Source: Dimorphilus gyrociliatus (lineage: Eukaryota > Annelida > Polychaeta > Dinophilidae). Taken from it: a stretch of 26,462 bases of DNA. The position numbers and the translations under genes were made by a program. Under the pieces are notes generated by a model that worked only from the letters and a program-made list of their open reading frames with translations, had not been told where the DNA came from and did no database searches. The stretch spans positions 1 to 26,462 of the forward strand of contig CAJFCJ010000155.1 in the NCBI GenBank assembly GCA_904063045.1, read 5' to 3'. Within the stretch, counting starts at the first letter, position 1; each line of letters starts with the position of its first letter. Shown here piece after piece: positions 9,714 to 20,042 of the stretch.

Positions 9714-10238
9714 CTATAAAGTAATATAATATCTAATTTTACAAAACTCTTCAGCAAAACCATAATAAATTTTAACCCAAAAGAAATACTGAGATATAAA
9801 AGCTAGTTTTTTTCTTCGTTAACTATTGTATTGCATTTGCCTATTATTCATTTCAAAATTTAATATGTCATTCATTATTATTTTTTCAAAAGTTAAAGAA
9901 ATTACTTTAATGATTTCTGTTCAAATGTAAATTATTTTACATTTATATATTTTTTATAAAGGAGTTGAATATATCATTATTCTAATCTCAAATTAACTAT
10001 TTACTGCTTCTGATATATTAAGAAAATAATTCAGAGCCGGCCCAACCTTTTTAAAAAGACATGCCAAATGGAAAAAAAAACACTGATTAGTTAATCAAGT
10101 AAAAAGTAAAGCCTACCTTGTTTTAGAGAGATTAATTGGTATAAAAAATTACAACTGTAGGACTTAAAAAGCCTGATAGAAAATGGTCTCTGTACACTTA
10201 TGAACTATAGTTATAGATATTATATAAATGATACTTAC
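9714..10238. other. No gene seen
   Basis: AT-rich. It includes CAGAGCCGGCCCAAC near 10032, which resembles the end of some hAT transposons, but no matching opposite end was found. Possibly intron or intergenic sequence between the SRCR and phosphatase genes. Confidence 0.4.
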
Positions 10239-10762
10239 CATATAATGTAAGTACTGGAGTAGATATTTCTCATCTATGATAGGTGGTACCGAGTCAAACC
10301 CTTTTGTAGGCAAAAGATAAATTGTTACATAACCAAACATGTTGGCAGCAACAGCAAGTGTTTATTTACAAAAACATCATGTAACAATTGACCCTAAGGA
10401 TTTACCTACACAAACCTGTTGTGTGAACAATCACTATCTGAGAGTTAGACCCTTGTTGTCGACACCTAATGCATAAAAAGCTGATAAGGAACTGTATAAA
10501 AGCCACGGCATCATTACTAAATAATTTCCAATTGTAGTGTTTATATGTCAAATATATTGAGTATGTTTTCATAACAAAAAGCCAACAATTTTTACTTTGT
10601 TTTGGCCTATTATATCATATTTAAGTTACATTTGGCCAGTGCTCATTGTCACCAGTTATTATATTTATCTGTTTTATTATTAGGCAAAAACTCCCCTTCA
10701 AATTAGAGGCTGTATCCATATTGGTGGACTTTGTTATTCAACAGAATAAAGACTGATATTTG
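10239..10762 (-). pseudogene. Protein tyrosine phosphatase domain relic
   Basis: Three coding-like segments lie in the order of a classical PTP domain. The first (from 10762, after a strong pyrimidine acceptor, to about 10627) contains INIITGDNEHWPNVT, matching the strand ahead of the YWP motif, after a TGA. The second (10516-10406) reads NDAVAFIQFLISF ... SQIVIVHTTGLCR: the lead-in to the active-site loop is clear, but the catalytic HC(X)5R signature is gone, with Thr where Cys should be, and GRTG is missing. The third (10361-10239) reads LAVAANMFGYVTIY ... PPIIDEKYLLQYLHYM, matching the region before and within the QY..(F/L)..Y block, and ends at GTAAGT. The second and third segments do not join without a stop. 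PTPs remove phosphate from phosphotyrosine; this copy could not. A non-catalytic pseudophosphatase is less likely than a pseudogene given the stops. Confidence 0.6.
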
Positions 10763-11821
10763 CTGGAAAAAAAAACATTGTGCTATAGAATTTATTGAAG
10801 AAAGATAATGTTATCCACTTTATATTTCCATTTCAGGGAATTGATTCAATGACTTTCTTCTGTAGAATCCACGCGAAATAATTTTCTCATTTTTATTTAA
10901 TCATCTAAAACTGTGGAGGAAATTTTATTTGTTTATTGAAATATGTTGAATATTTACAAATAATCAGAATTATCCCATAAAAGATATAATATAGATTTAC
11001 TACTAAAAGTAGATGATTTTTTGAAAAGTGTAAGTATAAACAAATATTGTGCTATTAAAAAATGGTAAATTATATGTTCATGTAAGAGTTTTCATATTCA
11101 TAAACTCTAACCTATTTCTTCCATTATTCTTCCATTACTATAGTTGCATAATAAAGTTCCATGATTGAAATACAACGCTCATCTTATGTTCATATATTAC
11201 GTAAATAATAAAATTAAAATTTGTGTTTTTCATTAAAAATGCTTTTAAAAACATGGATTACAGATTGAAAACATTAAATATAGTTTTATGAGAGCAGATA
11301 GAACTGTTTTTAAGTATTCAATTGTATAGAGATAAAGAAACATAATCAATTAGTGCGTGATTAAAAAAACAATACGTTTTGTTTTTTTAGACCACAAAAT
11401 GTATGTCACTCGTAGTGTCAAGGTCACTTGGTAAAAACATTTCTAGAAATAGACTATGGTAGTAATAGCAATATTCAAAATTTCTCTCCTATTAGTAGGT
11501 ACAAAATACTGACCAGAAATCCTTTGCTGGATCTGAACTGTTACTCTCAACAGACATTTTGTCTGAATCCTAATAATTCTATATAGGAGAGAGATGCATT
11601 TAATGAATGAATTGTCAAACAATTATGAAAATGTCCATTATCCTGTGATTTACTATGTCATAAAAAAACGGGAACGGGAAAATTCGTCCTCTTATTTAGT
11701 AAGAGAATTTGAAAAGAATGTTATGATATATTTATCTATATGAATATATATTTAATAAATGGAGAAATAAGTAAAGTATTTAAAGGGAAATAGATAAAAA
11801 TTGAGAGAATTGAAAAGAATT
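10763..11821. other. No confident gene
   Basis: AT-rich with frequent stops. One plus-strand open run of 49 codons from an ATG at 11594 to a TGA at 11741 follows an AG acceptor-like site and has a mixed, protein-like composition (NNYENVHYPVIYYVIKK), but no family is recognised and no second exon was found. Confidence 0.4.
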
Positions 11822-12327
11822 CTATTGACAATAAATATTGGCAGTTTTCTCCAATAGATTCAATGCATTTATTTTTGCTTGTTTATATTCATCCCATATG
11901 CTGAAAATATTTCTCTGCCTCTTAATGCTTAATTTGTTTTCATATTTTTTCAATTTCTTTTCTGATAAGAGCTTTTGAAAGACTGCAATTAAACATGCTT
12001 CATGTTTCAAAAAATCAACTACTAAATAGAAACAAGTATTTGGAATAGCTTTTATATTAAGTCTTCTGTGCCATCCCTCAACATCATTGTATGAATGCTC
12101 ATTCCAAATACAGACCAACTAGCTACAGTCCAAATTGAATTTGTAATCCAAGTCTTTTCAACATATTCATATAAATCTGTATATACATTTTTCTCCAAAA
12201 CTTCTCTTTTTAAGGTGGAAAAAGTAGGTGGAATCACTTGAGATGGAAGGAAAGGCAGGGCTAATCATTTTCTCATCACATTTTTTACATCTTTGCTAGT
12301 TTTATAGTCAGTTGCATATCCCAAATT
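11822..12327 (-). pseudogene. MULE-type transposase C-terminal fragment
   Basis: From 12327 the minus strand reads LGYATDYKTSKDVKNVMRK, a TGA at 12267-12265, then LALPFLPSQVIPPTF ... YEYVEKTWITNSIWTVASWSVF in the same frame. Around 12118 the homology moves to another frame: WNEHSYNDVEGWHRRLNIK ... to a stop at 11822. The blocks (L/A)LAFLP, Y...TWI, W..(F/Y) and (T/S).N.VEGWH..L in this order are the C-terminal signature of the MULE transposase family found in many invertebrates. The catalytic core is not present here. One nonsense codon plus one frameshift mark it as dead. No terminal repeats were seen, so the element is truncated. Confidence 0.65.
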
Positions 12328-13370
12328 CTAAAAAATAGAAACAATTTTATTTCTCTTTTTCCAAAAAAAAGAGTTTTCCCAAAATAAGGACGAGTTTTCC
12401 CATACTCTAAAAATCAAGCTATTCGGAAATTGAACTGGAATTTTGCAGATTGCAAAAAGTGTTTCAATTTAAATTGTTATCTTTGGTTTTCTACACTTCT
12501 ATTCTTTCATATCAAAAAAAGCATTCTAATAGATACGATGTTCGTCAGACTTATTTTTGAAAGACACTTCAAAGAATCCTACAGACCCTGTACCCATTGC
12601 TGAGTATTTCACAATAAAACTTGATTTTTTACTGCCTTTTAACATTTGTATACTTTTGTTTTAATATTTTTATGAGCGGGAGTGTTTTGAGCATGGTATA
12701 CTCAAAAACCTTTTGATATTCAGTATTGATTATGATTTTGATTACTATTCATGGTAAAGAGTTATTCTATTACTTAGAATATTACTCATATTTTTGAGAT
12801 TGTTTGTCAACTTTAATATCTTTATTGAAATAATACTTTATATAAATTATAGAATTTGTCTTCTATCCTCCTTAGGTGTATTATAACCTTAGTCAGAGTT
12901 AATTTCTTTCATATTTGATGAAGATTAATTGTTTGTAAAAACAATTGAGATTTGTTTCTTAGAACTTACTCTGTAGGAAAATTAAATGATGTGGGAATAT
13001 CTTCAACTTTCAGGTTGACAAAAAACAAAACCATTACGATTGGCACTAGATGAATAATAGGAACAGCTGAACATTTCCGGATAGTAAAGCATTTACATTT
13101 ATTTTTTACGTTTGGTGGCATGTTGCTCTTTCTTTACTCGGTTATGCCAAGAGTAATGCTAAAGTAAATGTTGTAAGCCTAATGTTCTTAGTGAAAGAAC
13201 AATAATAGTTGCCTATAGCTAAAAATACTGCAAAAACATCACAGTGTTTTTATTTCTCTATAATATAGCTCTGAATATGTTAATTTCTTTCATCGTTATT
13301 TCACAATATCTACCAGCTCTTCGCCAATATTTTTCTTAAATGACCCACAACATTATTAAGTATACCAGTC
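12328..13370. other. No gene seen
   Basis: AT-rich sequence without protein-like open frames on either strand. The upstream part of the MULE element could have been here but nothing recognisable remains. Confidence 0.5.
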
Positions 13371-13560
13371 GAAAACGGCCATAAATGAAATATTTGAAAG
13401 TTAGATTTCAGGGAAAAGGAAAAAGGTTAATATGAATAAGATAACTGTTGATATGCTCTTAGAGGGGTCCCATCTAAGGGTTAAGGGCATTCAAAAAGGT
13501 TGGGCAGAAACAAAGGCTAGGTTAGGGTTAGGGTAAAACCATACATTTATGGCCGTTTTC
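13371..13560. mobile_element. 190-bp element with perfect 17-bp terminal inverted repeats
   Basis: GAAAACGGCCATAAATG at 13371-13387 is matched exactly by its reverse complement at 13544-13560. The interior includes TTAGGGTTAGGG at 13521-13532. It abuts the point where a Tc1 transposase relic on the minus strand ends. The same 12-base core GAAAACGGCCAT recurs at 25735, so this looks like a small non-autonomous transposon family. No clear target duplication flanks it. Confidence 0.6.
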
Positions 13561-13561
13561 T

Positions 13562-13922
13562 GCCACATCCAGTAAATCAAGAAAGCGTCTATTCTTTTAA
13601 AATCCTTGGATATAAGATCAACTCTTGGTTTCTTATTATACTTTAAATTTTGTCTTTTTAGCTGCCTCTGAATTGTTTTAAGGGGGTTCCCTAACTTTAA
13701 CCCCACCTTTTCCCTTACCTTTAACCTTTAGATGAGACCCCTACCCCTGAGTACGAACCAGTTGTTGTTTTCCTCTTCCTAAACATTTTTCAATCCAAAA
13801 TTCAGCCTTAAAATTTCTCATTTGTGAATATTTTCTGTTGACCCCATTTTAAGGCTCACATCTACGTCTAATTCCTTTAAAATCTTTGTTGCTGTCAACC
13901 GTTCCTTGTTACTTTTCAGTCT
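13562..13922 (-). pseudogene. Tc1-like transposase N-terminal relic split by an insertion
   Basis: From 13922 the minus strand encodes RLKSNKERLTATKILKELD, the second helix-turn-helix region of Tc1-family transposases, then breaks. It resumes at about 13683 with KTIQRQLKRQNLKYNKKP, and VDLISKDFKRIDAFLIYW, the segment that precedes the catalytic core. If the 163-bp insert and one copy of its 8-bp target duplication are taken out, the two halves join in frame as DVSLKTIQRQL. The upstream GRPR-like part is visible only in another frame, so there is also an older frameshift near 13922. The catalytic domain is absent: homology stops at 13562, next to the 190-bp inverted-repeat element. Confidence 0.65.
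13684..13846. mobile_element. 163-bp non-autonomous insertion with 8-bp target duplication
   Basis: TTTTAAGG flanks it on both sides (13676-13683 and 13847-13854). Its ends carry GGGGT-type sequence in inverted orientation, but no long terminal repeat. Its part at 13718-13744 is an imperfect inverted copy of 13461-13484 (core GGGGTC.CATCTAA.GGTTAA), linking it to the neighbouring 190-bp element. An 8-bp duplication is typical of hAT-superfamily insertion; with ends this short the superfamily is only inferred. Confidence 0.65.
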
Positions 13923-15198
13923 TTTCATAACCCTTTTTCTCTTGTTTATGCCTCTTTCTATAGGTTCCTTTGAATGACAACTATTCTCTTGTTCTGGTGG
14001 CTAATATTTTAGAATATTGCTAAATGTAGATAATGATCAATGAAACATCATTACATTCCTCGTTCATAAGATTCATTCATGAATTAAAAAATTAAAAACT
14101 TTGAATTTTTAAAAAACTAATTTATAGAAAAATATTGCAATTCTAATATTTAAGTCTAAGCTTTACATTATATCCTTCATCATTATTAGTTCTGACAGCC
14201 AAATCAAACACAGACCAAGAATCACATGCCCAAGTAGTATAGATTATTCAAGTTCTTTCCTTAAATATACATATCTGTATATTAAATTAGATAATTTTCC
14301 AATACTTTTTAAATGAGTTTTTATTCTAATAAACTCCTGTGGAATATTAGCAGGCGAAAATGGTAAAGCCGTGAGAAGCTTCATTTCAGTTCACTTCTAC
14401 TTTGGTTTTTGTAGTCAGCTGAATGTTCCAATGCCGACATAAAGTTCGATGTAATAGAAAAAACAAAGTTCTTGGTTCCTCCGATTAATCTTTTCTTCAG
14501 TGATAATTCATCACTTGTTTACAGATTCTCTTATTTGTTATTAAAATGACTCTTCTAAATATTAATGCTCTTGAAGTTGAGTTGCTATTTAAGATTTTTT
14601 CCTTTCAAATATCTTCATAAAAATACTTGTAAAAATCTTGTGAATGTTTTTCCAGATTTTCATCACTGAAACTTCACAGTTTGACTATCTCCAATAACCC
14701 AATAACCCAATAAAAAAATACTAACATTACTTGCTCCCCTCTAATAATTTTTGCTAATAAGAGCAACACATAGAATTAACTTTGTTCAAAATTAAGCACT
14801 TGACCTTGACAAAGGGACGGTGTTCATATGTATATATGTGTTGATAAAAAAGAAAAAAATAATGGTATAATAATAGTAATGGTATACTCATCATTTTGCA
14901 AACACAAACTATGCTAGATAGGCTTATTTATAGTGTATGAAATATCATATATAGCATATCTATAAATATATTATTACGCATTATAGCTTTAGATTACAAC
15001 ATTAACATAGTCTAACTAAACAACAACTTTGCTATTCTAGTTAAAAGCTTTAGCCATTGAATTATTAGATGTTTGGTTACTTCTCATTTACACAGCAAAT
15101 GTTGATTCTATATCTATAGAATATACTTAAACTATAAACATATTGTGTTCAGTTCACACTGGAAATCCTTCTTTTATGTCTACACTTTGTGTTTTACA
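13923..15198. other. No gene seen
   Basis: AT-rich intergenic sequence. It holds a short tandem repeat (CCAATAAC, nearly three copies) at 14691-14713. A less AT-rich patch at 14340-14470 has no readable frame. Confidence 0.5.
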
Positions 15199-15929
15199 AT
15201 GAACTACTTAAATGAAACTTTTAGGTTATCGACAACATCATCATTACCACCATCTACTGATAAACAAATCAATTGGGATAATAATCTTCTTAGAGCAATA
15301 ATTTCTTTTTTGTTTATTATAGCAATATTTTTAAATTGTATTGTAGTTTTTACATAAATAAAATATGAAATTGTAAAAGAGACTGTTGCAATATTCATAC
15401 CTGCATTAGCAGTGTGCGATTCGATATCAATAATATGGTTTTTTATACTTAAAATTTTGGGAAAATCTGCCTATCCTAAAAATTTCACACCTATTATTTG
15501 TATCTTAATAAGTTTAAGCAATGCAATCCTGTATGCTGACGCTCAGTTTCTGTTATTATTTGTATTTATATATAGAAATATCCATTTCAATTTCAAAAAT
15601 ATTTTGCTCCAAAGAGATTATTATTAATATTTTTATGTATCATTACAACTTCCTTTGCGATTTGTATGTTCCCATCTTATATTGCACTTTTGGGATATGG
15701 AAACAGAAATTCTTGTAGAGGATATTTTAGCTTTCCTCCTGAATATTTTCTCATTTATGGTGGAGTTTTTCTACCCCTAATTTTTGGAGCTGTAATCTTG
15801 CATATTAAAACTTTAAAAATTGCTAAATTACATGCTGGTAATATGAAAATCCAATCTCAAAAAGTTAAAAATCTCAAAAAAAAGAACTTGATGAAATTGA
15901 AAAGGCATATTTCACCTGTCATAGCATAG
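15199..15929 (+). pseudogene. Rhodopsin-type GPCR, truncated pseudogene
   Basis: From an ATG at 15199 the frame gives a short extracellular tail with an N-glycosylation site (NET) and TM1 (ISFLFIIAIFLNCIVVF, with the conserved Asn). A TAA at 15355-15357 interrupts the first loop; the same frame then gives TM2 (IPALAVCDSISIIWFFIL, with the LAxxD motif) and TM3 (CILISLSN ... LLLFVFIYRNIHF, with YRN at the DRY position). Near 15595 homology moves to another frame: PKRLLLIFLCIITTSFAIC (TM4), an extracellular loop Cys (NSCRGYF), TM5 (YFLIYGGVFLPLIFGAVIL) and a basic third loop, then stop. TM6, TM7 and NPxxY are missing. The disulfide cysteines at the TM3 start and loop 2 are kept. One nonsense codon, one frameshift and loss of two helices make a functional receptor unlikely. 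The ligand class cannot be told. Confidence 0.7.
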
Positions 15930-17339
15930 ATAATTAATTTACGTTGACTCTGCTCTAAAATTGTATTCAACATTCATTGACATTTTGGAATTTAAATTGT
16001 AAATAGTATTAAAAATTGGTAATAAAATTGAACTTAAAAGAATATATAGTATATGTTAAGATTGGTGTAAAACTAAATTATTAAAGTTCCTTTTTAAAAG
16101 AATTTTGTATAGAAAATTTCCATTTTGCTTTGAAATCTGATCATTATTATTTTTTGAGTGAATTTTAATTGTTTTTAAAAATATACTATATAAAAAATAT
16201 ACTGTACAAGAGTGTCTAAGCCTGTGTGACCTGGACAGACAGGTACTTATATTGTTTTATATGTCGAAACGAACATGGTAAATTTGGATACGGATTAGTG
16301 AGATTAAAGAAAGAAGGTAATTTTTAATCCACGATATCTATTATCAGCATTTAAAGTTGACAATACTTGTTCTACAGAATTTTTAAACGCTTGAATAAGC
16401 ATCTGTTAAAATTTAATAATTAAACATTTTCCAATATTCTTTCACTACAAACTTGAATAGTAAAAATCGTTTGAATGTCAGTTTGAAAATTTATGCAGTA
16501 ATTATTGTTTTTAATTGTTGTTTGAACAGTTGACGTTTCAATTAATTAACGCATTATGCGTAAATAAAGATGGTGAATTGGTATTATTTGTGCCCTTCAG
16601 TTCATTATGTATGCTCTTAGAAAACTGTAGACTTAACTCAATACCATTTAATACGAATGCTTAACAATATCATGGTGCACTAAGTACGCACAATACTATT
16701 TTATGCATACCAAAGTGCGTGCGCATGTTAAATTCTTACAATTTAACATCACAAATTTAGTATTAATTATAGAATTGTATTTGTGATAATTTAACTACTT
16801 ATGAACATTTATAGAAGAATTTAAAGTTTTCTCTACCCCTTATTGAATAATGATCCATCTTTAGCCATAATTTAAAAAATTTCAATACAAAAAATGTTAA
16901 TTGATTTTCATGAAATTTAAACACTTCAGATTTTGAATCATGTATTAAAAAAGAAAATTGTTGATCGAGTTTTATTTCCATATAAATTATAGCTGTAGAA
17001 AAAAATTCAAGTTCAAGTTTTTGAGTGGAAGATGATGATAATTGTTTAGTTTATGAAATATTTTTCCAGTAACTCTTTTCCCGAATGTGGATATCTTCAA
17101 TAGTAGTTTGTGAAAAGGGGAAGGAATTGAATTAAAACTAAATTGTATCTAAACTAACAAGAATTTATAATAAATGCAAAAATTAAGAAAAGAAAAAAAT
17201 AATTCTCATTTGAATTATACCACTGTAATAATAATATTGTCCAACTTTCGTTACATTTTATGCTTAAACCATATGATTATATGCAACTTGCAAGTGCCCT
17301 TAAAACCTATGCAAGAAAGTGCAATAGCATTTGGCCAAA
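15930..17339. other. No confident gene; short hairpins
   Basis: AT-rich. Contains a 6-bp palindrome with one central base at 16549-16561 (ACGCATTATGCGT) and a perfect 8-bp stem with a 5-base loop at 16727-16747. A minus-strand open run at 17005-16799 follows an acceptor-like TTTTTTTCTACAG but has no recognised domain. Confidence 0.4.
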
Positions 17340-17616
17340 CATAGATCTTGATTGGTCATATTTTCTAATCTAGCCTACAGCCCAGATCGTGCTCTCTCAG
17401 AAGATTTAAAAGTTCATTGATCTATTCTGCGAATTAAAAGACTATTTTTGTCGGCAAAACTATGAGAATAATGATGAATTGAAAAAGGCAATAACAACAT
17501 TTTTTAAAATTCAAACCGCTTGAATACCTCCCCAAAAGAGATTAATCAATTCCCACAAAATGGCAAAGCGTAACAATATTTCAGAATACACAGTTAAAAA
17601 GACATTCAATATTTAA
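17340..17616 (+). pseudogene. Mariner transposase C-terminal relic
   Basis: YSPDRALSED at 17376 corresponds to the mariner YSPDLAPSD catalytic motif. It is followed, in a different frame from 17415, by FIDLFCELKDYF, NYENNDELKKAITTFFK and, after a TGA, a basic tail with HKMAKR. In mariner transposases this order (SPD...D, H.F..L, EEL...V..F) forms the end of the DD34D catalytic domain. At least one frameshift and one nonsense codon are present and the upstream two thirds are not recognisable. No terminal repeats found. Confidence 0.55.
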
Positions 17617-17643
17617 GAAAAAACATATTATGTATATTTTTAG

Positions 17644-17803
17644 GGCTGTCATGGAAAGCGTCCACAAAATTGTGGGAAAAATAAACAAATGTGCATATGA
17701 AGTAATCAATAGAAATCCCAACTTGATACCAAATCTCTATGCTGGGAAGGGAAGTAGGATAAGCAAGTGTATTGAAAGAGAGGGCAATCAAATTCAGAAA
17801 TGA
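17644..17803 (+). other. Unassigned coding-like segment
   Basis: Follows an acceptor-like TATTTTTAG. It is open for about 52 codons (including MESVHKIVGKINKCAYEVIN and CIEREGNQIQK) to a TGA at 17801. Composition is protein-like and the sequence is less AT-rich than the flanks, but I do not recognise a family. It begins 28 bases after the mariner relic and may be part of the same transposon debris. Further less AT-rich sequence with one stop continues to about 18020. Confidence 0.3.
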
Positions 17804-18075
17804 CAAAAATATTCAGTAGAAATACTAAATTTTGTGAACATTTTAATATAACATATTATGCAATGGATTGAAATCTAAGCGCCTTTGATAGGATTGCAGA
17901 CAGTGCAGTAGAAGATGGAAGTGAGCTCACTTAAAAAGGGGAAGTAAAACGAGATGATTCATTTGATAATGGAAGAGAAGAATGGTGGAGGGAGAAGAAA
18001 TCACGGCTGAATTAGGCTATGGTGATTGTGAAATATATCTTTATTCTACTTTGGAACAAGATCCAACATCAAATG

Positions 18076-18381
18076 TCAAATATTCTTTAATACGTTCAAG
18101 TTGACATCTTTTGTCTTGTTCCTATGGTAGAATGATAGAAGATAAACTTTGTTTTCAATCCCAGTAGTATCAGTGAAGGAAGATAATTGCTTTGTAGTTT
18201 TCTTCAGGGTCTCTTGTTTAACATTGATTTGAAGTGCATGAAGTTGACTTTCCTTCTTTCTTCTACTTGAGGAGACTGGATGAGTTTCATTCCCAAAATA
18301 GCTTTTTAACTGTGTATTATTTTTCCTTGAAGAGGTTTTCTCATGCACTGAAAATGTAATAATTTTCATTGACTGGAACAT
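18076..18381 (-). other. Unassigned open frame, possible exon
   Basis: Open for 101 codons on the minus strand, with an acceptor-like TTACATTTTCAG inside (about 18349) that would start an exon at TGCATGAG. The product is Ser/Thr/Lys-rich and low in hydrophobic residues (VSSSRRKKESQLHALQINVK). No domain is recognised; it could be a disordered protein region or chance. Confidence 0.25.
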
Positions 18382-18620
18382 GATTAGCCAAGTAGAAGCA
18401 GCAGTACAACACTATAAATCCTTATTTTTGCTGAAAATTGAAAATTTTAAGATTTGTATTCCAAACATCCTTCGAATTGTTTGGAAAAAGCTATATCAGG
18501 ATTATTATATTTAATAATTTTTAATTTTTAATTTTTTAAAAAAAACAAAATGTAGTAATCCTATTTCTAATTTACATTTAAAAAAATGACAAAATTAGTG
18601 GACAATATATATCAAAAAGG

Positions 18621-18716
18621 CTTGTAATTTTTATAGTGCCATTTTCAATTATTGGAACATTTTCAAATATATTAAATTGCTCTGTTTCCCGGGTAAAAGT
18701 AAAAAGAGTATATTGA
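18621..18716 (+). pseudogene. Isolated GPCR TM1-like fragment
   Basis: Open stretch LVIFIVPFSIIGTFSNILNC, then basic residues, then TGA. The GxxxN within a hydrophobic helix followed by a basic loop is the TM1 pattern of rhodopsin-type GPCRs. No TM2 follows. Short and therefore tentative. Confidence 0.3.
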
Positions 18717-18786
18717 AGAATTTTTTTGAAAGAATTTTTCTGCAGGATTTTTTTAAATGTACATAAAACTTACTGTCTCAATACTG

Positions 18787-18990
18787 GACAAAACATCCCC
18801 TATTTTGCATTTTCACATTAACCCTAACCCAACTATGGGTAAAGCTATTTCTGCCTTTTTGTCCCTAACGTTCAGTTTGACTTTTTAGTCAAAATTTGAA
18901 TGAAATGAAAGACTAAAATGAATGAAATTGAATTTTTCCTAACCATGAAAAGACCCTAAGCCTAACTCTAAAGTCAGGGGACGTTTTGTC
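18787..18990. mobile_element. 204-bp element with 15-bp inverted ends
   Basis: GACAAAACATCCCCT at 18787-18801 is matched, with one mismatch, by the reverse complement of 18976-18990. The interior has TAACCCTAACCC near the left end and an inverted counterpart (CCTAAGCCTAAC) near the right end, so the symmetry extends inward. It looks like a small MITE-type element. It lies about 30 bases beyond the point where the nicotinic receptor pseudogene loses homology. Confidence 0.5.
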
Positions 18991-19020
18991 TCGACCCCTT
19001 AAGGTACTAAGTACAACATT

Positions 19021-19685
19021 TTAGCTTTTAGATATTACAATTGTAAATGTGATATTTGGTTAATTTTCCACACAACATGCATAATGTTTTACATTACGTC
19101 TACCAGTAGTTTTAATAATTCTCTATTTTCCATGGTAGTTACTAAAGTCAATATTTTCCATATTATTATAAAGATTTATATCTATCTGATTTCCATGATA
19201 AGTCCACGAAGCGTATTTAAAATAACAATGATATTTTCCTCTTATGCTATCCAACGAACATCTTACCTTTGAAAAATAGATAGACTGTAAATGATAAAAG
19301 ATAATAACCAAGTTATAAGATCTCTATTAATTTCAACAACATCAGTTAAACCTAATCCTAAAGAAACATTACCATTCTGAAAAGAGAATACATCTTTCTG
19401 ATATTCTCGCAATAAATCAGTAAATAATCTAGCATTATCTTCATATTTCCTAGAATTAATATTCTTCAATTGAAGCAGAAGAAAGAAGAAAAAGAAGAGA
19501 AACTCAGAGTGAATAGGAAATCTGTAGAAGCAGAGAAATATATATTGATAAGAATGGCACTCGTATTTTGAAAATATTATCGGTTCTAAATTTTTGTATA
19601 AGGAGAAATTTTGTTTATATATTTGTGTGTAGAAGATAATTAAAGCAATGATTGGGATAATTAGTTCATCATTATAAATCATCAA
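19021..19685 (-). pseudogene. Alpha-type nicotinic acetylcholine receptor extracellular-domain pseudogene
   Basis: Minus-strand segment from about 19463, after a long pyrimidine tract, reads ARLFTDLLREYQKDVFSFQN ... LTDVVEINRDLITWL, the N-terminal helix and first strands of Cys-loop receptors. From 19263 it reads CSLDSIRGKYHC-YFKYASWTYHGNQIDI, the Cys-loop followed by the FgSWTY block; then NYHGK, a TAG where Trp is expected (19125-19123), KTTGRRNVKHYACCVEN with the vicinal Cys pair that marks ligand-binding alpha subunits, a TAA where Tyr is expected (19062-19060), and PNITFTIVIS up to a third stop at 19021. The Cys-loop has 10 rather than 13 residues between cysteines, losing the FPFD core, and about 45 residues including the W.PD block are missing. 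No transmembrane helices follow. The protein, when intact, is a ligand-gated ion channel subunit at the plasma membrane. Sequence upstream of 19463 (hydrophobic, possible signal peptide) is uncertain. Confidence 0.75.
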
Positions 19686-20042
19686 TTATTAGTGTTATTG
19701 TATTAAAATCCAACAATAAAAGACATTATGCCATATTTAATATAAATAAATATAATTTATATATTAATTTAATATTGTTTGTTGCTTTAAGTAATCATTC
19801 TGTAAACTAGTTCTGATCTCCTGCAAATCTTTAAATCGGCGTTTTGTTACAAGTCGACAGTTGTCTTGTTTTTTCAATATTAATTTTCTTTTATCAATTT
19901 GGATCGTATTTTCCAAAACCTAATTTAAGGATATTGGGATTATTCATGTTCATTTTCGATCAATTTTAAGCATAAACACTTGGTGATAATCAAAGAAAAT
20001 ATAAAATTATTCTTCTACCTTTTGGATTTAAAAAATGTTAAT

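Noticed and set aside
10032-10060. CAGAGCCGGCCCAAC, resembling a hAT transposon end
   Set aside because: No complementary end with an 8-bp duplication was found within the window.
10230-10260. GGTAAGTAT with upstream short exon, considered as a spliced-leader RNA gene
   Set aside because: The upstream sequence reads as a PTP domain end (PPIIDEKYLLQYLHYM), so this is an ordinary splice donor.
10320-10389. 11-bp inverted repeat AATTGTTACAT / ATGTAACAATT, considered as LTR or transposon ends
   Set aside because: No target duplication, and the interior overlaps phosphatase-like coding sequence.
10495-10503. TATAAAAG followed by a possible initiator on the plus strand
   Set aside because: The minus strand at this place is the phosphatase active-site exon; the motif is explained by coding sequence and no plus-strand gene follows.
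13519-13534. TTAGGG-type repeats here and at 2887-2900, 7740-7750 and 18820-18832, considered as telomeric tracts
   Set aside because: Each has only about two units and most lie inside small inverted-repeat elements, so they are internal element sequence rather than telomere remnants.
16799-17005. Minus-strand possible exon after a pyrimidine tract
   Set aside because: No recognised family, no neighbouring exon and AT-biased composition; kept only as a note.
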